Shown in pieces: positions 17,954 through 27,286 of a stretch of 64,000 bases of DNA (positions within the stretch are counted from its first letter, which is position 1; the number at the start of each line of letters is the position of its first letter). Both the position numbers and the translations under genes were made by a program. The DNA comes from Paraburkholderia fungorum (lineage in GTDB: Bacteria; Pseudomonadota; Gammaproteobacteria; Burkholderiales; Burkholderiaceae), in contig NZ_FNKP01000003.1 of NCBI RefSeq assembly GCF_900099835.1, positions 1 through 64,000 of the forward strand. The letters are read 5' to 3'. Below the pieces are notes generated by a model, which saw only the letters and a program-made list of their open reading frames with translations, ran no database searches and was not told the DNA's origin.

Positions 17954-18259
17954 ATGCGCCTGCAGAACCAGCCAGCCTACATCATCAGAATGCGCGCCAA
18001 GCCCGGAAGCGGGGATAAGCTGTTCGAACTTGCTACCGCCGGCATGGCGAAGTCAGGTGCATCCAATCGTTTTATCATTCTGCGTGAGGATGACGACCCT
18101 GATGTGCTTTGGAACATCGAGGTATTCACATCTGAAGAGGCAAAGGATCACTATGAGAATAGCCCGCTAGCTGACGAACTCCGGGACGAGATTCTGGAAC
18201 TTCTGGCTGAGCCGCCGATGCGTATCGCGGCCCACCCTTATTCGGCTGCACCGGAATGA
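17954..18259 (+). CDS. Antibiotic-biosynthesis-monooxygenase (ABM) domain protein
   Basis: 101 residues from ATG 17954; an in-frame extension back to 17735 overlaps the end of the acylase gene and is non-conserved in style. The sequence fits a ferredoxin-like ABM domain: AYIIRMRAKPGSGDKLFEL, then a strand reporting IILREDDDPDVLWNIEVF, then an EEAKDHYENSP helix. Such small dimers act as quinol oxygenases or as stress-related proteins of uncertain function. It is 148 bp downstream of the acylase gene and may share its transcript. Confidence 0.78.
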   Translation: MRLQNQPAYIIRMRAKPGSGDKLFELATAGMAKSGASNRFIILREDDDPDVLWNIEVFTSEEAKDHYENSPLADELRDEILELLAEPPMRIAAHPYSAAPE

Positions 18260-19047
18260 AACGCCGTTGCGTGTGACCAAATGGCGGCGATCCTGACGGA
18301 CTTGGCCCGATAACCCTAACTTTGCCGACGCCCTGATCGTCGGCGCCGTTGCCTGGATCGCATCGCATTCTGCCGCTGTACCGACAGTTCATCACGTTCG
18401 AGCGCGTTCCGGGATCAGTTCAACTTTGCGAGTGTCCGACAAGATTTGAACGTCTGGTTTTTTGCTGTCAGTGGCCGTTAGATTTGGGTCATCTGAGCCG
18501 TGCGTAAGTTGATGGGGGGCGGAATGACGAACCAGTCAGCATGGGACCGTGTGCGGCCACTAACCGACGCTCGACACATGGAGCGGGATCGTCGACAATC
18601 GGGTCGCTAACAGTCTTTTGATAGACGTGATGGTTAATGCGCCGAAAAAGATCGACACCGAGACGAACTCTCCCCCAATTGATCCGCCGGGCCGCATGAG
18701 CATGGCGCCCCGAGCGCACCGTCGAAGTCATTGCAAACTATCTGGCATGACTCATGAAACAGCGTGCACGGACGAAGCTAGTTCAAAGGCGACAAGCACA
18801 GTGGCGTGCGGTCCGCAAACTCGCAACTGCAACGAAAGGGTATGCCGAAGACGGTCATAGAGCACGGCTTGTCGCGATCTACTTTCAGCACAAGAAGTTG
18901 TTCGATCGACTGGCACGCGCGTGACCAGATATAAGCTGCACATACGTCGGCTTCTGACTTGCGACTCGTCAACGCATTGCCGGTACGCCCAACGCTGATG
19001 CCTGAGGAGTTCGATTTCGCATTGGGTTAGGACGAAACGAACGCGGC
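18260..19047. other. Gene-poor stretch, about 790 bp
   Basis: No reading frame here has a believable start, length and family pattern. Several 60-150-codon frames overlap on both strands, which is expected by chance at this GC. It may be decayed sequence between the ABM gene and the convergent glycosylase-like gene. No inverted-repeat ends or transposase motifs were found. Confidence 0.4.
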
Positions 19048-19782
19048 TTATGTCGATGCTTTCCGCCCTGGCAGACGCTCGGCAAACAACGCTGAAGCGA
19101 TGTCGATGATCTCCTGATAGTAATGTTTGATTTGCCGTGGAGCGTGGTGATCCCACGCATCTGGATGAAATGTCCGAAAGCACTCGATGCCATTCGACCG
19201 GAAGTGCCAAAGAGCCTTTGGCTCAACCTTTACACGCTGACGATCCGGAAGCACAGCTTTCAAGGCACGATCATAACCGTGACCGCAACCGAAGATGATC
19301 AGGTCTGGTTTCAGTAGTTCAATTTCAAATTTGACGGTCGCGACCGAAAAATTGAACAAATGTGCCGAATGCGCGATCGACGTCCGTGAGTAGCCGCGCT
19401 TTGGCCGTTGCCAGTCCATCTTCATCAGATTGTTCCAGCAAACAGCTGTCCGATCGCCGCCAGTGAACACATCGGCAAACCGTTTCCACTGCCGCAGGAA
19501 CTCGCTATTACCAGTGCCACGGAGGTGTTGCTCCTCATAACGAGCTTTCGCGACATCAATGCGGTCCCGGCGCTCGTAAAATTTTTCCAGCTTGTCAAAC
19601 CAACCGTTGGTTTCTTTGCCGATGAACATCACGCGGACGGGCGCGTCGAGGTAAGTTTGAGACACGCTAAGTAGAAACGGCGCCGACAGTTCGCGAAAAT
19701 ACGGAACGAAGCCTGGCTCAACTGCGGTGAGCGCTTCGGCATAGTAAGAATCCAATACGGCTTGAACGTTGTGTTTGAGCAT
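19048..19782 (-). CDS. Uracil-DNA-glycosylase-like superfamily protein
   Basis: 244 residues from ATG 19782; a longer frame from 19827 is possible but has no better ribosome site. VMFIGKETNGW (about residues 51-61) occupies the place of UDG motif 1, LLKPDLIIFGCGHGYD is the central strand, and CFRTFHPDAW carries the His-Pro of motif 2. The canonical catalytic motif of family 1 UDG is not present, so DNA-repair activity is uncertain; many proteins with this layout are annotated only as hypothetical. It stands alone between gene-poor gaps, which suggests an acquired gene. Confidence 0.6.
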   Translation of the reverse strand: MLKHNVQAVLDSYYAEALTAVEPGFVPYFRELSAPFLLSVSQTYLDAPVRVMFIGKETNGWFDKLEKFYERRDRIDVAKARYEEQHLRGTGNSEFLRQWKRFADVFTGGDRTAVCWNNLMKMDWQRPKRGYSRTSIAHSAHLFNFSVATVKFEIELLKPDLIIFGCGHGYDRALKAVLPDRQRVKVEPKALWHFRSNGIECFRTFHPDAWDHHAPRQIKHYYQEIIDIASALFAERLPGRKAST

Positions 19783-20246
19783 GGTGTCACCAAATCTATG
19801 CCTCGAAGGAGGAGGCCGCCCATCCATGAGCTAGTTGGATGGCGATTTTGGCATGAATGGACTGGATGATCGCATGCGCGAGTGTCCGCTTTAGCTTGCC
19901 GCGACGGTCTCTTCAGGGTCGCCAAGACTCGTTCGCCGTTCTCAGAAGCCGACGTTGGCCTGCATCGAATCACGAATGACAGCAAAGCGGTGCATTGCAG
20001 CCCCGCAGCGGATAAACGGCGAGCGTCAGCTAAGTTCGATACCTGCCGCCCAAGTTGACGGGGCGAGCGGCGGTTGTACTCCGGACGCGGTCATGGCTGT
20101 GTGACGAGCTTGAACGGCAGTTCGTAGTCGTGCGCAATTCGCTTCTACAACTCGAGAGCGCGGTTACTCCGGGTCAGTCGGTTACGTACGTACGCAACTG
20201 CCGCCGCTGGCAACCCAGATCCCTCAATGGCAAGCCGAGCACGAGG
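19783..20246. other. Gap between glycosylase-like gene and PAAR gene
   Basis: About 460 bp without a supportable gene. It should contain the promoter of the glycosylase-like gene and the 3' end of the T6SS transcript. No strong hairpin with a T-run was seen. Confidence 0.4.
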
Positions 20247-20510
20247 TCAAGGCACGGTAAGCGTCGGATGACGGCTTATGAGTGTGCACCCGCACGTCGC
20301 ATGATGCCCGTGCAGGGCAGTCGGGGCTCCGCCAAGCATGCTGTTCCCGTCCCCTTCCGCTATGGTCTGCGTTCCGTGCTCCTTGCATTCAACCGTGTCA
20401 CCCTTGCGGGCAACCGGCTTGCCGTCCACGATGTCGACGTTTGAACCGGTTGTGACAGCGCCCCCGTGCGGGGCAAGCGTATCGCCTACGACAATGACCT
20501 GACGAGCCAT
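20247..20510 (-). CDS. PAAR-domain T6SS spike-tip protein
   Basis: 87 residues, the size of a stand-alone PAAR protein. It shows GDTLAPHGGAVTTGSN, then a KGDTVECKEHG turn with Cys and His, and GHHATCGCTLIS near the end, the Cys/His set that binds the zinc at the tip of the cone. PAAR caps the VgrG trimer and helps load effectors. It is the last gene of the vgrG-tle5 group, 71 bp after the small membrane-protein gene. Confidence 0.92.
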   Translation of the reverse strand: MARQVIVVGDTLAPHGGAVTTGSNVDIVDGKPVARKGDTVECKEHGTQTIAEGDGNSMLGGAPTALHGHHATCGCTLISRHPTLTVP

Positions 20511-20581
20511 CGGTTTACTCCATGAAAAATACCCGGCTCATGATGCAATGCCGTTTCTGAAACCCACTGGCGGTCATTCGA

Positions 20582-20770
20582 TCAACCGCACGACCCTAAA
20601 CATTGGACAGAAGACAGTGCGATAACGAAATACGCTAACCACGTACCGCCTGTCGCTACGACAACAATCACGAGTACGCTCACCACGTGCGGTATGCGTT
20701 TGCGCAGGAGCCAGCTTGCAGCGATCACACCGATAAACGGGAGGAGAAGAATGACCAGTTTGACGATCAT
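20582..20770 (-). CDS. Small two-span membrane protein of the T6SS island
   Basis: 62 residues, not recognised. Two hydrophobic segments (about residues 3-21 and 29-52) flank the basic turn LRKRIPH, with a short Cys-containing tail (QCLGSCG). It lies between the Sel1-repeat gene (33-bp gap) and the PAAR gene on the same strand. Position in an effector-immunity cassette makes an accessory immunity or membrane-anchoring role possible, but nothing in the sequence proves it. Confidence 0.55.
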   Translation of the reverse strand: MIVKLVILLLPFIGVIAASWLLRKRIPHVVSVLVIVVVATGGTWLAYFVIALSSVQCLGSCG

Positions 20771-20803
20771 CGGCGCTTTAAACGGTGCGTGTGATCAGGC
20801 TGT

Positions 20804-22453
20804 CTACAAGACGATCTCGCCTATGCCGGGCATGCCGGTTTCCGCGTTCGGGCTGCCCAGATATGTCCATTGCAAGTCGTGGGCGGCGACGTCGATGAAC
20901 TGCGCCGTGGGCTGCGGAAACGCGTGATCCTTCTCGACGAACGCCTGGCGATCCCACCGGTTATACAGGGTGGCCATCGGATGATCGTCGGCTATACGAC
21001 CTTCCCATATTCCGGTCTGCGGGCAACGCTGCTGGCCGTTGCACCGGACAGGCGAAGTCTGCTGAGCGACCTCGCGCAGAAACCCGGCATCGATCATCTG
21101 CTTCAGGAAATCGTACCGCTGCGGGGGCAAGGCATAGGCTTCACCAAGGTAGTGCCATTGCACATGGTCGGCGGTGAGCCATTCGAATGACGGCGCCTCG
21201 AAGCGCTCACCGGCCTGGTAGCGTTCAGGTGTGTTCCGCCGGGCGGGAGTCAGCTGGGTTTTGTCAGCAGATAGCGGACCGTAGAGAGCAAGCCAATAGC
21301 CATCACGCGGCACAATCTGGTTACCCATAATCGCCATCGTGCTTTGTTCCAACGGCGGCACCGCGTACCCGTGCGAGACGAATTCACGTCCTTGAAGCGC
21401 TGCGCTCTGCTGGGCTTTGGGCGTAGGTGTGACGGCCTTTGCAGCATTAATCAACGTTTGTGTGTTGCCGTCCCACTTGGGCAACGGCGCAGGAGGCAGT
21501 GGGAGCACCTTGTCGAGGTTGGGCAGTTTCAGGCGTCCGTCGTAGAGTTTCAGGACATCGGCAATCTTGCGATATCGTTGGGCACGTGCCTTGTCGATAT
21601 GACCAACCAGATTGGTCCCGTTGTCGAGGTCCATGCCGTTAAACTCCGGGACCAGACTGCTAGCACACTGTGCACTTCCCAGCTTTACGCCCTCGTGCAA
21701 AATGTTCAGCGCGCGGAGTTTTGCCTCACCCGTATTTGCGCGGGCGTAAATGAGGCCCAGCTTTTCGGCTGCGTCTCCATACCCCTGAGCAAAAGCACAT
21801 TCAAGCATCTTGGTACCGACTGGCAGATTGCCCCAAAAACCTTCACTGGGATTGTCGTAGGTTGCTGCCAGTTTGTAACCTAGAAAAGTCATTGCAGCGG
21901 GACTACCCATATCTGCCGCTCGCTGGAAGAAAGCATAGGCGCTGGTGGCGTCACCGCCCTTGACCATCCTGTTGAGGTGATACACACCCATCCGGTCGTA
22001 GGCATCGGGAATATTCAGCTTCATTGCTTTCTCGACCCACTGGATCGCGGCTTCAGGATCCTGTTCCGGCACTCCGGGGCGTTTGCTCAGAATCAATGAT
22101 GCGAGATTGAGCATCGCTTTCCAGTGGTTTCGCTCGGCGGCCTGCAGATAAAGCTGATACATCTTCGCGTAGTCGATCCTGTCGATAGGGACGCTCGGAT
22201 CATCCAGCGCCAGTGCCTGCTGAAACCACATCTCGGCCTGCGGATCGAGGGGCGGAACCTGTTGTGCCTCATAGACGCAGTTGAAGTCCTTGCGATGCGG
22301 ATCGAAGAGCGGGAGTTTCTCGTAACGTGGCAGGTCAGACATGGCAGTGGTCAGCTTGTTACCCAGAGAGGTCAGGGCGCCTGCGTGAGCCGAAGTTACC
22401 AGCATCAGCAAGGCAGCGGTGGCAATACGCAGCGCATTGAGAAATGCTTTCAT
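20804..22453 (-). CDS. Sel1-repeat periplasmic protein, probable Tle5 immunity protein
   Basis: 549 residues with a signal peptide (LLMLVTSAHAGA, cut at about residue 24). Sel1/TPR-like helical repeats run through about residues 85-275: KAMLNLASLIL, DAYDRMGVYHLNRM and AAMTFLGYKLA are repeat cores. The C-terminal half contains two related blocks ending in DHVQWHYLGEAY and HDLQWTYLGSPN. Sel1-repeat proteins next to PLD-type T6SS lipases neutralise the cognate effector in the periplasm. The start lies only 11 bp after the lipase stop, supporting that pairing. Confidence 0.82.
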   Translation of the reverse strand: MKAFLNALRIATAALLMLVTSAHAGALTSLGNKLTTAMSDLPRYEKLPLFDPHRKDFNCVYEAQQVPPLDPQAEMWFQQALALDDPSVPIDRIDYAKMYQLYLQAAERNHWKAMLNLASLILSKRPGVPEQDPEAAIQWVEKAMKLNIPDAYDRMGVYHLNRMVKGGDATSAYAFFQRAADMGSPAAMTFLGYKLAATYDNPSEGFWGNLPVGTKMLECAFAQGYGDAAEKLGLIYARANTGEAKLRALNILHEGVKLGSAQCASSLVPEFNGMDLDNGTNLVGHIDKARAQRYRKIADVLKLYDGRLKLPNLDKVLPLPPAPLPKWDGNTQTLINAAKAVTPTPKAQQSAALQGREFVSHGYAVPPLEQSTMAIMGNQIVPRDGYWLALYGPLSADKTQLTPARRNTPERYQAGERFEAPSFEWLTADHVQWHYLGEAYALPPQRYDFLKQMIDAGFLREVAQQTSPVRCNGQQRCPQTGIWEGRIADDHPMATLYNRWDRQAFVEKDHAFPQPTAQFIDVAAHDLQWTYLGSPNAETGMPGIGEIVL

Positions 22454-22464
22454 GCGAGGTCCGG

Positions 22465-24516
22465 TCAGGCGGGGACAGATTGGGTTGAGGATGGTACGGA
22501 GATTGAGCCGTACAGGGTAGTGGTCGAACGGTGATCTTCAAACGGCAGCAGGAAGCCAGTCATCGGCTGCGTACCTGCCTGCTGGGCATCCTGATTCTTG
22601 TTCATTCGGCGGTTCCAACTATCAAATGCATCGGGTAGATCTTTTGCATTACCGCTGTATTGGATATCACCACCGTAGTGCAGCGCAAACACGCGCTGAC
22701 GCAGATCGGCAGCATAAAGTTGACCCGTCGCAGCAATATTGATCTCGCTGTCGACTGACATACTGCGCTGATTCAGGTTGGCGCTGCCTACGGTAATAAA
22801 CACGTCATCGATGATCATCAGCTTCGAGTGGATATAGATTTCTCGATAGGCCATGTTGTGGTCTGCATCAGCGCCACTGGTGCGCAGGCGGGCGACACTC
22901 ACCTCAAGACCTAGCGTTCGTTCGAGATCCTCCGTGCTGGGGCGGTCAAGTACCTCACCATGTCCTCTGGTACTTTTTCCATAGACAGAATTGAGATTAC
23001 CCTTGTCCGCCAGATCGCTCTGTTCAGCCATCGACGAACCGGCTCCAAGTAAGGTCAGCGCGTCGTAGGTACGCGGCACCATCTCTCCGCGCTCGGGATG
23101 TGGAATCACGATAAACAGGTGCAACTTCGGCATCTCGGTGACCGGTTGTTGTGACGTTTTCATCCAGTCGCTGCAATGCTTCTGTCGCGTCTTGATCAGA
23201 TTCCGCGCAAACTCCGGGTAAAAGAAATACTGGTTCTCAATATAGATATAGTTGCGGGCGCTACTGGTCGCCTGGAAATAGACTTCCTTGATGGACTTCT
23301 CACGCTCATGGGGCTGCGTTCGCAGGATCTGGACAAGATGCGCCGGATTTCCCGCCACCTTCGGAATCTTTACCGGTGGCTCTGGTGGTGTCTGGAACGG
23401 AACCGGGTGACCGAGTGCCGCCGCCCATCCGTTCTCGAAGTTGAAGTGCAGTTGCGCAAGCGCCGGCCCAACCACACGGCATGCGTAGTCCTGATAGGGG
23501 CGACCATGCACATAGTGTTCGTGGCCCTCCCCGTGCTGAGCTTCAGGTTTCGAAAAGCTGTTTCGCACACCCTCGTAAGCCCTGCTGGCCAGGCTGTCCT
23601 TGCTAGGCGCTTGCTGCGTTGACAGTTCACGGGCCAACTCGTCGCTGATCTGTTTATCCGACAGGACCTCACGTTTCGGATCATCTATCGCATGGGCGGT
23701 CCGGTCCCAGTAGTCCGTTACCGAATTCAGTCCCATGACGTAGCCGACCGCCTTGCTGCCGCTGTCGTAGGCGTAGTCGATCAGGACTGGCTTCTGGTGG
23801 TGCGTTGCAAATTTTTCCAGCTGGCTTTTCTCGTCGGTTACGCTGAGCGTGGCGCTGACGGGCTGGTCCTCTTCAGCAGGTGCAACTGCCCGCAAGGCGG
23901 TCGCATCGGCTTGCGAGACACCACGTAGGACAACCTGCAACCGCGGATTCGTGCCGCGTCCACTCTTGCCGCCCGGCAAGTTGACGTTCCACCAGTCGAT
24001 GCAATATTGATTGCGCGTCGAATCCTTATACGGTGGGTCCTGCTGCAAAGCGTACCGCTGGATCGGGTGCCCCAGGCGGGAGACTGGGACGTCGGTCAAT
24101 CCTGGCATGTTGTTCTGGACCTTGGACCCATCGTCGTCGTACCAGATCAGCAGGCGCACCGTGACCGGATTCTCCTTGCGCTTCGTGATTTCGTCGAGCA
24201 GCTCGCCGTAACGGATGCCGCGCGGCCAGGTGTCGCTGTTCCGCTCAAGCTCCATGCCCGGATCGAAACCCCAGCAGACGATGTCCGCCGACTGCTTCGC
24301 TTCCCGTAGGTCTTTGGCGATCTGTTTGAATCCATCTTCGCCGCAGATCATGAAGTTCAGGGTGTTGCCCCGGGTGATCGGGCACGTGCCGTCTCCATGC
24401 TTTTCTTTAATGTCCCTGTGCTCAACGAGGAACTGAAGCGCACTCTTCGCCTGCCGTGTCTGCTCGTCGATAGCGACCTTTGCAGGCTTGTGAGTCTTGA
24501 GTGGGAACTGGGCCAC
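22465..24516 (-). CDS. tle5: T6SS phospholipase D effector, Tle5 type
   Basis: 683 residues. Two HxKxxxxD catalytic motifs are intact: HQKPVLID at about 240-247 and HSKLMIID at about 563-570, the latter followed by VGSANLNQRSM, as in PldA/PldB of Pseudomonas. These enzymes are delivered through the T6SS and hydrolyse phosphatidylethanolamine in target membranes. No Sec signal is present, consistent with delivery by VgrG. It begins 38 bp after the vgrG stop and precedes the Sel1 immunity candidate. A full-length frame suggests the effector itself is functional. Confidence 0.9.
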   Translation of the reverse strand: MAQFPLKTHKPAKVAIDEQTRQAKSALQFLVEHRDIKEKHGDGTCPITRGNTLNFMICGEDGFKQIAKDLREAKQSADIVCWGFDPGMELERNSDTWPRGIRYGELLDEITKRKENPVTVRLLIWYDDDGSKVQNNMPGLTDVPVSRLGHPIQRYALQQDPPYKDSTRNQYCIDWWNVNLPGGKSGRGTNPRLQVVLRGVSQADATALRAVAPAEEDQPVSATLSVTDEKSQLEKFATHHQKPVLIDYAYDSGSKAVGYVMGLNSVTDYWDRTAHAIDDPKREVLSDKQISDELARELSTQQAPSKDSLASRAYEGVRNSFSKPEAQHGEGHEHYVHGRPYQDYACRVVGPALAQLHFNFENGWAAALGHPVPFQTPPEPPVKIPKVAGNPAHLVQILRTQPHEREKSIKEVYFQATSSARNYIYIENQYFFYPEFARNLIKTRQKHCSDWMKTSQQPVTEMPKLHLFIVIPHPERGEMVPRTYDALTLLGAGSSMAEQSDLADKGNLNSVYGKSTRGHGEVLDRPSTEDLERTLGLEVSVARLRTSGADADHNMAYREIYIHSKLMIIDDVFITVGSANLNQRSMSVDSEINIAATGQLYAADLRQRVFALHYGGDIQYSGNAKDLPDAFDSWNRRMNKNQDAQQAGTQPMTGFLLPFEDHRSTTTLYGSISVPSSTQSVPA

Positions 24517-24554
24517 GTCTAGGTCCTCTTTGATAAATAGGGTGAGCGTCGCGC

Positions 24555-26576
24555 TCAGCTATGCCGTTCGCCCATGTTCGTGAGCTGGTCGACGTGATCA
24601 GGATCGGTTGCAAGCGCGTCTTTCACGTTCAGGTCATATTCCGCGCCGTTGCTCAGTCGTGCCGTGTAGGCGGGTGTGCCAGCCCGGTGATCCTTCACGA
24701 CAATCCGTCCGAACTCGTCCGTGACACCTTCGCCGATCTTTGCGCTGCCCTTGTATAGCTCGTATGGCTCGCTGGCAATCTGAGTCCCTTCGCCCTGGAG
24801 TGCCTGCAATGCGAAGTGCAGTTGATCTTTCTCGGGCGGCAATGCAGGAATCGTCGAAGTGCTCACGCTGTCCGGCCCGGTGAACGTCCTGTTTGCCGAA
24901 TGAACCTCAAAGCCACCCGACGTGCCGTGCCTGATCTGCCCGGAGATCCACCGGGTATAGCTGCCACCGCCGTTGATCTCGACCTCCTGCTGCGCGCTGA
25001 GCGTGATCCTGGTCGCGGTCACCGTCACGTTCAGCTTCGCCAGCAGATTGATACTGTCCTTCAGCGCCTTCACATCGATGTCGCCTGCTGCAGCGACGAG
25101 TCGCATGCCTGCCTCGGTGACGAACAGGCGAAACGCACGGCGCGCGCTGGCAAAGAAGCCACCGCCCGTGCTGATCGATACGTGCTCGCCGGTCGTGACG
25201 GAGGTGGTCTTGCCGCTGCTCAGATGAATCTGCTCCGGCGTGCTGGTTGCGACCCCTGCGGGACTTGCGATCACGAGGTGCGGTTGCTCGAACTGCTTCA
25301 ATGCTCCACCGCCCTGAATGGCCTTCGCCTGCGCTTTCAAGGTACTGGCGACTGCCTTCTGTTCGCCATCCTGTGCGCCCGCTGTCTGAGCCGACTGCGC
25401 GAGGCTCGCTGCCGTATCCTGGGCATTCGCCAGTTGAAGATTCACCTCATCGACGCTAAACGCGTCACCGGTTGCCCCTGAGCGCGGATGAGTCGTCAGT
25501 AGCAGCCCGCGCGCACCACGCACGGCCGCATTCCCGTCGGTGCGCAGCTCCACGCCTTCGCCGCGCTTCTCGCCGCGACCGGACGGCTCACTGACCCGCG
25601 TGATATAGCCCGCGTGCAGCCCCGATTCGAGGTGATCGCTGCGTATTTGCGTCTGCACCTGACCGGTGGTGTCGTCCTTGAGCCAGACGTTGTTCTGGCT
25701 GCCGCCGATTTCCTTGCTGACGAACCCCGACAGCATGTGCTGATCGGGTAGGTCCCATTGCGGCCGGTTCGCTCCGTTGCCCACGCGCGCCGTAATGAGC
25801 GGCCTGTCTGGATCACCGTCGAGAAACGATACAACCGCCTCGTCGCCAATTCTCGGCAGTTGGATACCGCCGAAGCCGCCAGTTGCCCACGGCTGCGCGA
25901 CACGCATCCAGCACGAACTCTGGTCATCGCGTTGGCCGATGCGGTCCCAGTGAAACTGCACTTTCACGCGGCCCAGTTCGTCTGTATAGACCTCCTGTCC
26001 TCCAGGTCCGACCACGGTCACCGTCTGCAACTGCATGACGGGCTTCTGATGTTCAAACGGACTGCGAAACGGCACGGACTTGCGCTGGACCTCGATCTCG
26101 ACGCGGAAAAAACCGCTCGATCCATCTGCGTGCGTCACGCTGGAAGCCGGGTTGTCCTGAGTGCTTTCACGCGCCTGGGCTAAACGGTTTTGCAGGCTAT
26201 GCGGGAAGTTCGCATGATGGCTCGATAACGGAATGTTGTTCTCAATCAGCCACACCGTTTCGATGATCGCGAACTGCCGCCTGTCGGCAGCGTCGGGGTC
26301 GTGCTCGGGATGCCCGGTGAGTTCGAACCAGCGACCGGCGTCGATGCCGCGCACACCACCGACACCGTAAAACCGCTTCGCCTCCGATTCCCATTGCTCC
26401 ATACGAATCTTCGACAGGTGTTCGCCGCGTTCCTGTTTCAGGTAGCTATAGGATCCCGTGTATTCGTAGACTTCCAGTTCGTCCGGCAATTCGTGCGACA
26501 CCGTGGGAATGCTGGTGCCTTTCGGATTGGCGAGCGACGACGGGCTTTTGTAGTCGGCTGTGCGGGTTGTCAGCAC
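24555..26576 (-). CDS. vgrG: VgrG, central and C-terminal part (downstream of a frameshift)
   Basis: 673 codons in the -1 frame relative to the upstream part. It contains the rest of the gp27-like region (LEVYEYTGSYSYLKQERGE), the gp5 OB fold (DELGRVKVQFHWDRIGQ, CWMRVAQPWATGGFG), the DUF2345 beta-helix region and a C-terminal transthyretin-like tail (GEGVTDEFGRIVVKDHRAG), typical of VgrGs that carry a cargo adaptor. The apparent start is a GTG without a ribosome-binding site, overlapping the upstream stop (GTGCTGA), so independent expression is unlikely. With 26570-27286 it would make one VgrG of about 910 residues. Confidence 0.85.
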   Translation of the reverse strand: MLTTRTADYKSPSSLANPKGTSIPTVSHELPDELEVYEYTGSYSYLKQERGEHLSKIRMEQWESEAKRFYGVGGVRGIDAGRWFELTGHPEHDPDAADRRQFAIIETVWLIENNIPLSSHHANFPHSLQNRLAQARESTQDNPASSVTHADGSSGFFRVEIEVQRKSVPFRSPFEHQKPVMQLQTVTVVGPGGQEVYTDELGRVKVQFHWDRIGQRDDQSSCWMRVAQPWATGGFGGIQLPRIGDEAVVSFLDGDPDRPLITARVGNGANRPQWDLPDQHMLSGFVSKEIGGSQNNVWLKDDTTGQVQTQIRSDHLESGLHAGYITRVSEPSGRGEKRGEGVELRTDGNAAVRGARGLLLTTHPRSGATGDAFSVDEVNLQLANAQDTAASLAQSAQTAGAQDGEQKAVASTLKAQAKAIQGGGALKQFEQPHLVIASPAGVATSTPEQIHLSSGKTTSVTTGEHVSISTGGGFFASARRAFRLFVTEAGMRLVAAAGDIDVKALKDSINLLAKLNVTVTATRITLSAQQEVEINGGGSYTRWISGQIRHGTSGGFEVHSANRTFTGPDSVSTSTIPALPPEKDQLHFALQALQGEGTQIASEPYELYKGSAKIGEGVTDEFGRIVVKDHRAGTPAYTARLSNGAEYDLNVKDALATDPDHVDQLTNMGERHS

Positions 26577-27286
26577 CGCGCTGGCAGGGTGCGCTCGCTG
26601 GACCAGTGAACCAGTGCGTCCAATTCGCTGTTCGTACCGTAGCGGGAAAACTGCACCGTCTGCGGCGCAAGCGGTTCAAATGTGTCAAGCCGGTCCGTAA
26701 TCGTCAGCGTATGCGACTTGCCGTCCTCGCCCTGTGTCCAGAAGCCGAACAGTCCTTCCTCTTCGATCAGCCGATGAGCAAAATTCCAGTCGCCTTCATA
26801 TTGCGTGCAGTAGGACCTCGGCGGTAACGGCGTCGAGAGTTTGAACTGGAAGTGAGCTTTCGCCTGGGGGTGGGCATTGAATACATCGGTCAGGATGGCA
26901 TCGGCGGACTTGTCCTGCCAGATACGCTGGTCGCGGCGGAATTTGAGGAAATTCATCCACGAAGCAAAACGGATCGAATAACTGGTTAAGCCGCCTTCTG
27001 ATCCAAGTCGCCGCACGCCGAATACATAGCCGTGAAAGGGACGATAGGATTTATCCGCCGGTTGAAGCCAAAGGGTTACCGGCTGGCCGATCAGTTTCTT
27101 AAGCTTGATATTGCCGTTTGTTGACTGAACGTCGAGCGTGAATTCGAAATGCCGCCCAATTCGCGACCAGCCCACCGCCCGTTGCGGTAACAGCACATTG
27201 CTTCCGAGCGGCGTGTCCAGTTTCAGCAGACGGTCCTGCTGGATCAGGTCACCTTGAATGGCTCTAACAATATCCTGCTCATCCAT
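26570..27286 (-). CDS. vgrG: VgrG, N-terminal part (truncated by a frameshift)
   Basis: 238 codons starting at ATG 27286. The sequence is the gp27-like N-terminal domain of VgrG: FTLDVQSTNGNIKLKKLIGQ, then HGYVFGVRRLGSEGG and the conserved YCTQYEGDWNFAHRLIEEEG. It stops just after HWSSERTLPA, where intact VgrGs continue into an (A)SAxLTTRTxDYK segment; that segment is present in the next frame. A single missing nucleotide around 26580-26585 explains the break. It is either a disabled spike or an assembly error; no programmed-slip heptamer is visible. Confidence 0.85.
   Translation of the reverse strand: MDEQDIVRAIQGDLIQQDRLLKLDTPLGSNVLLPQRAVGWSRIGRHFEFTLDVQSTNGNIKLKKLIGQPVTLWLQPADKSYRPFHGYVFGVRRLGSEGGLTSYSIRFASWMNFLKFRRDQRIWQDKSADAILTDVFNAHPQAKAHFQFKLSTPLPPRSYCTQYEGDWNFAHRLIEEEGLFGFWTQGEDGKSHTLTITDRLDTFEPLAPQTVQFSRYGTNSELDALVHWSSERTLPARC

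Noticed and set aside
18489..18731. Small minus-strand frame in a gene-poor gap
   Set aside because: No start signal, Arg-rich and not similar to any known small protein family.
26574..26582. Possible programmed -1 frameshift in vgrG
   Set aside because: No slippery heptamer or downstream structure is visible, and intact VgrGs do not need recoding; simple base loss is more likely.
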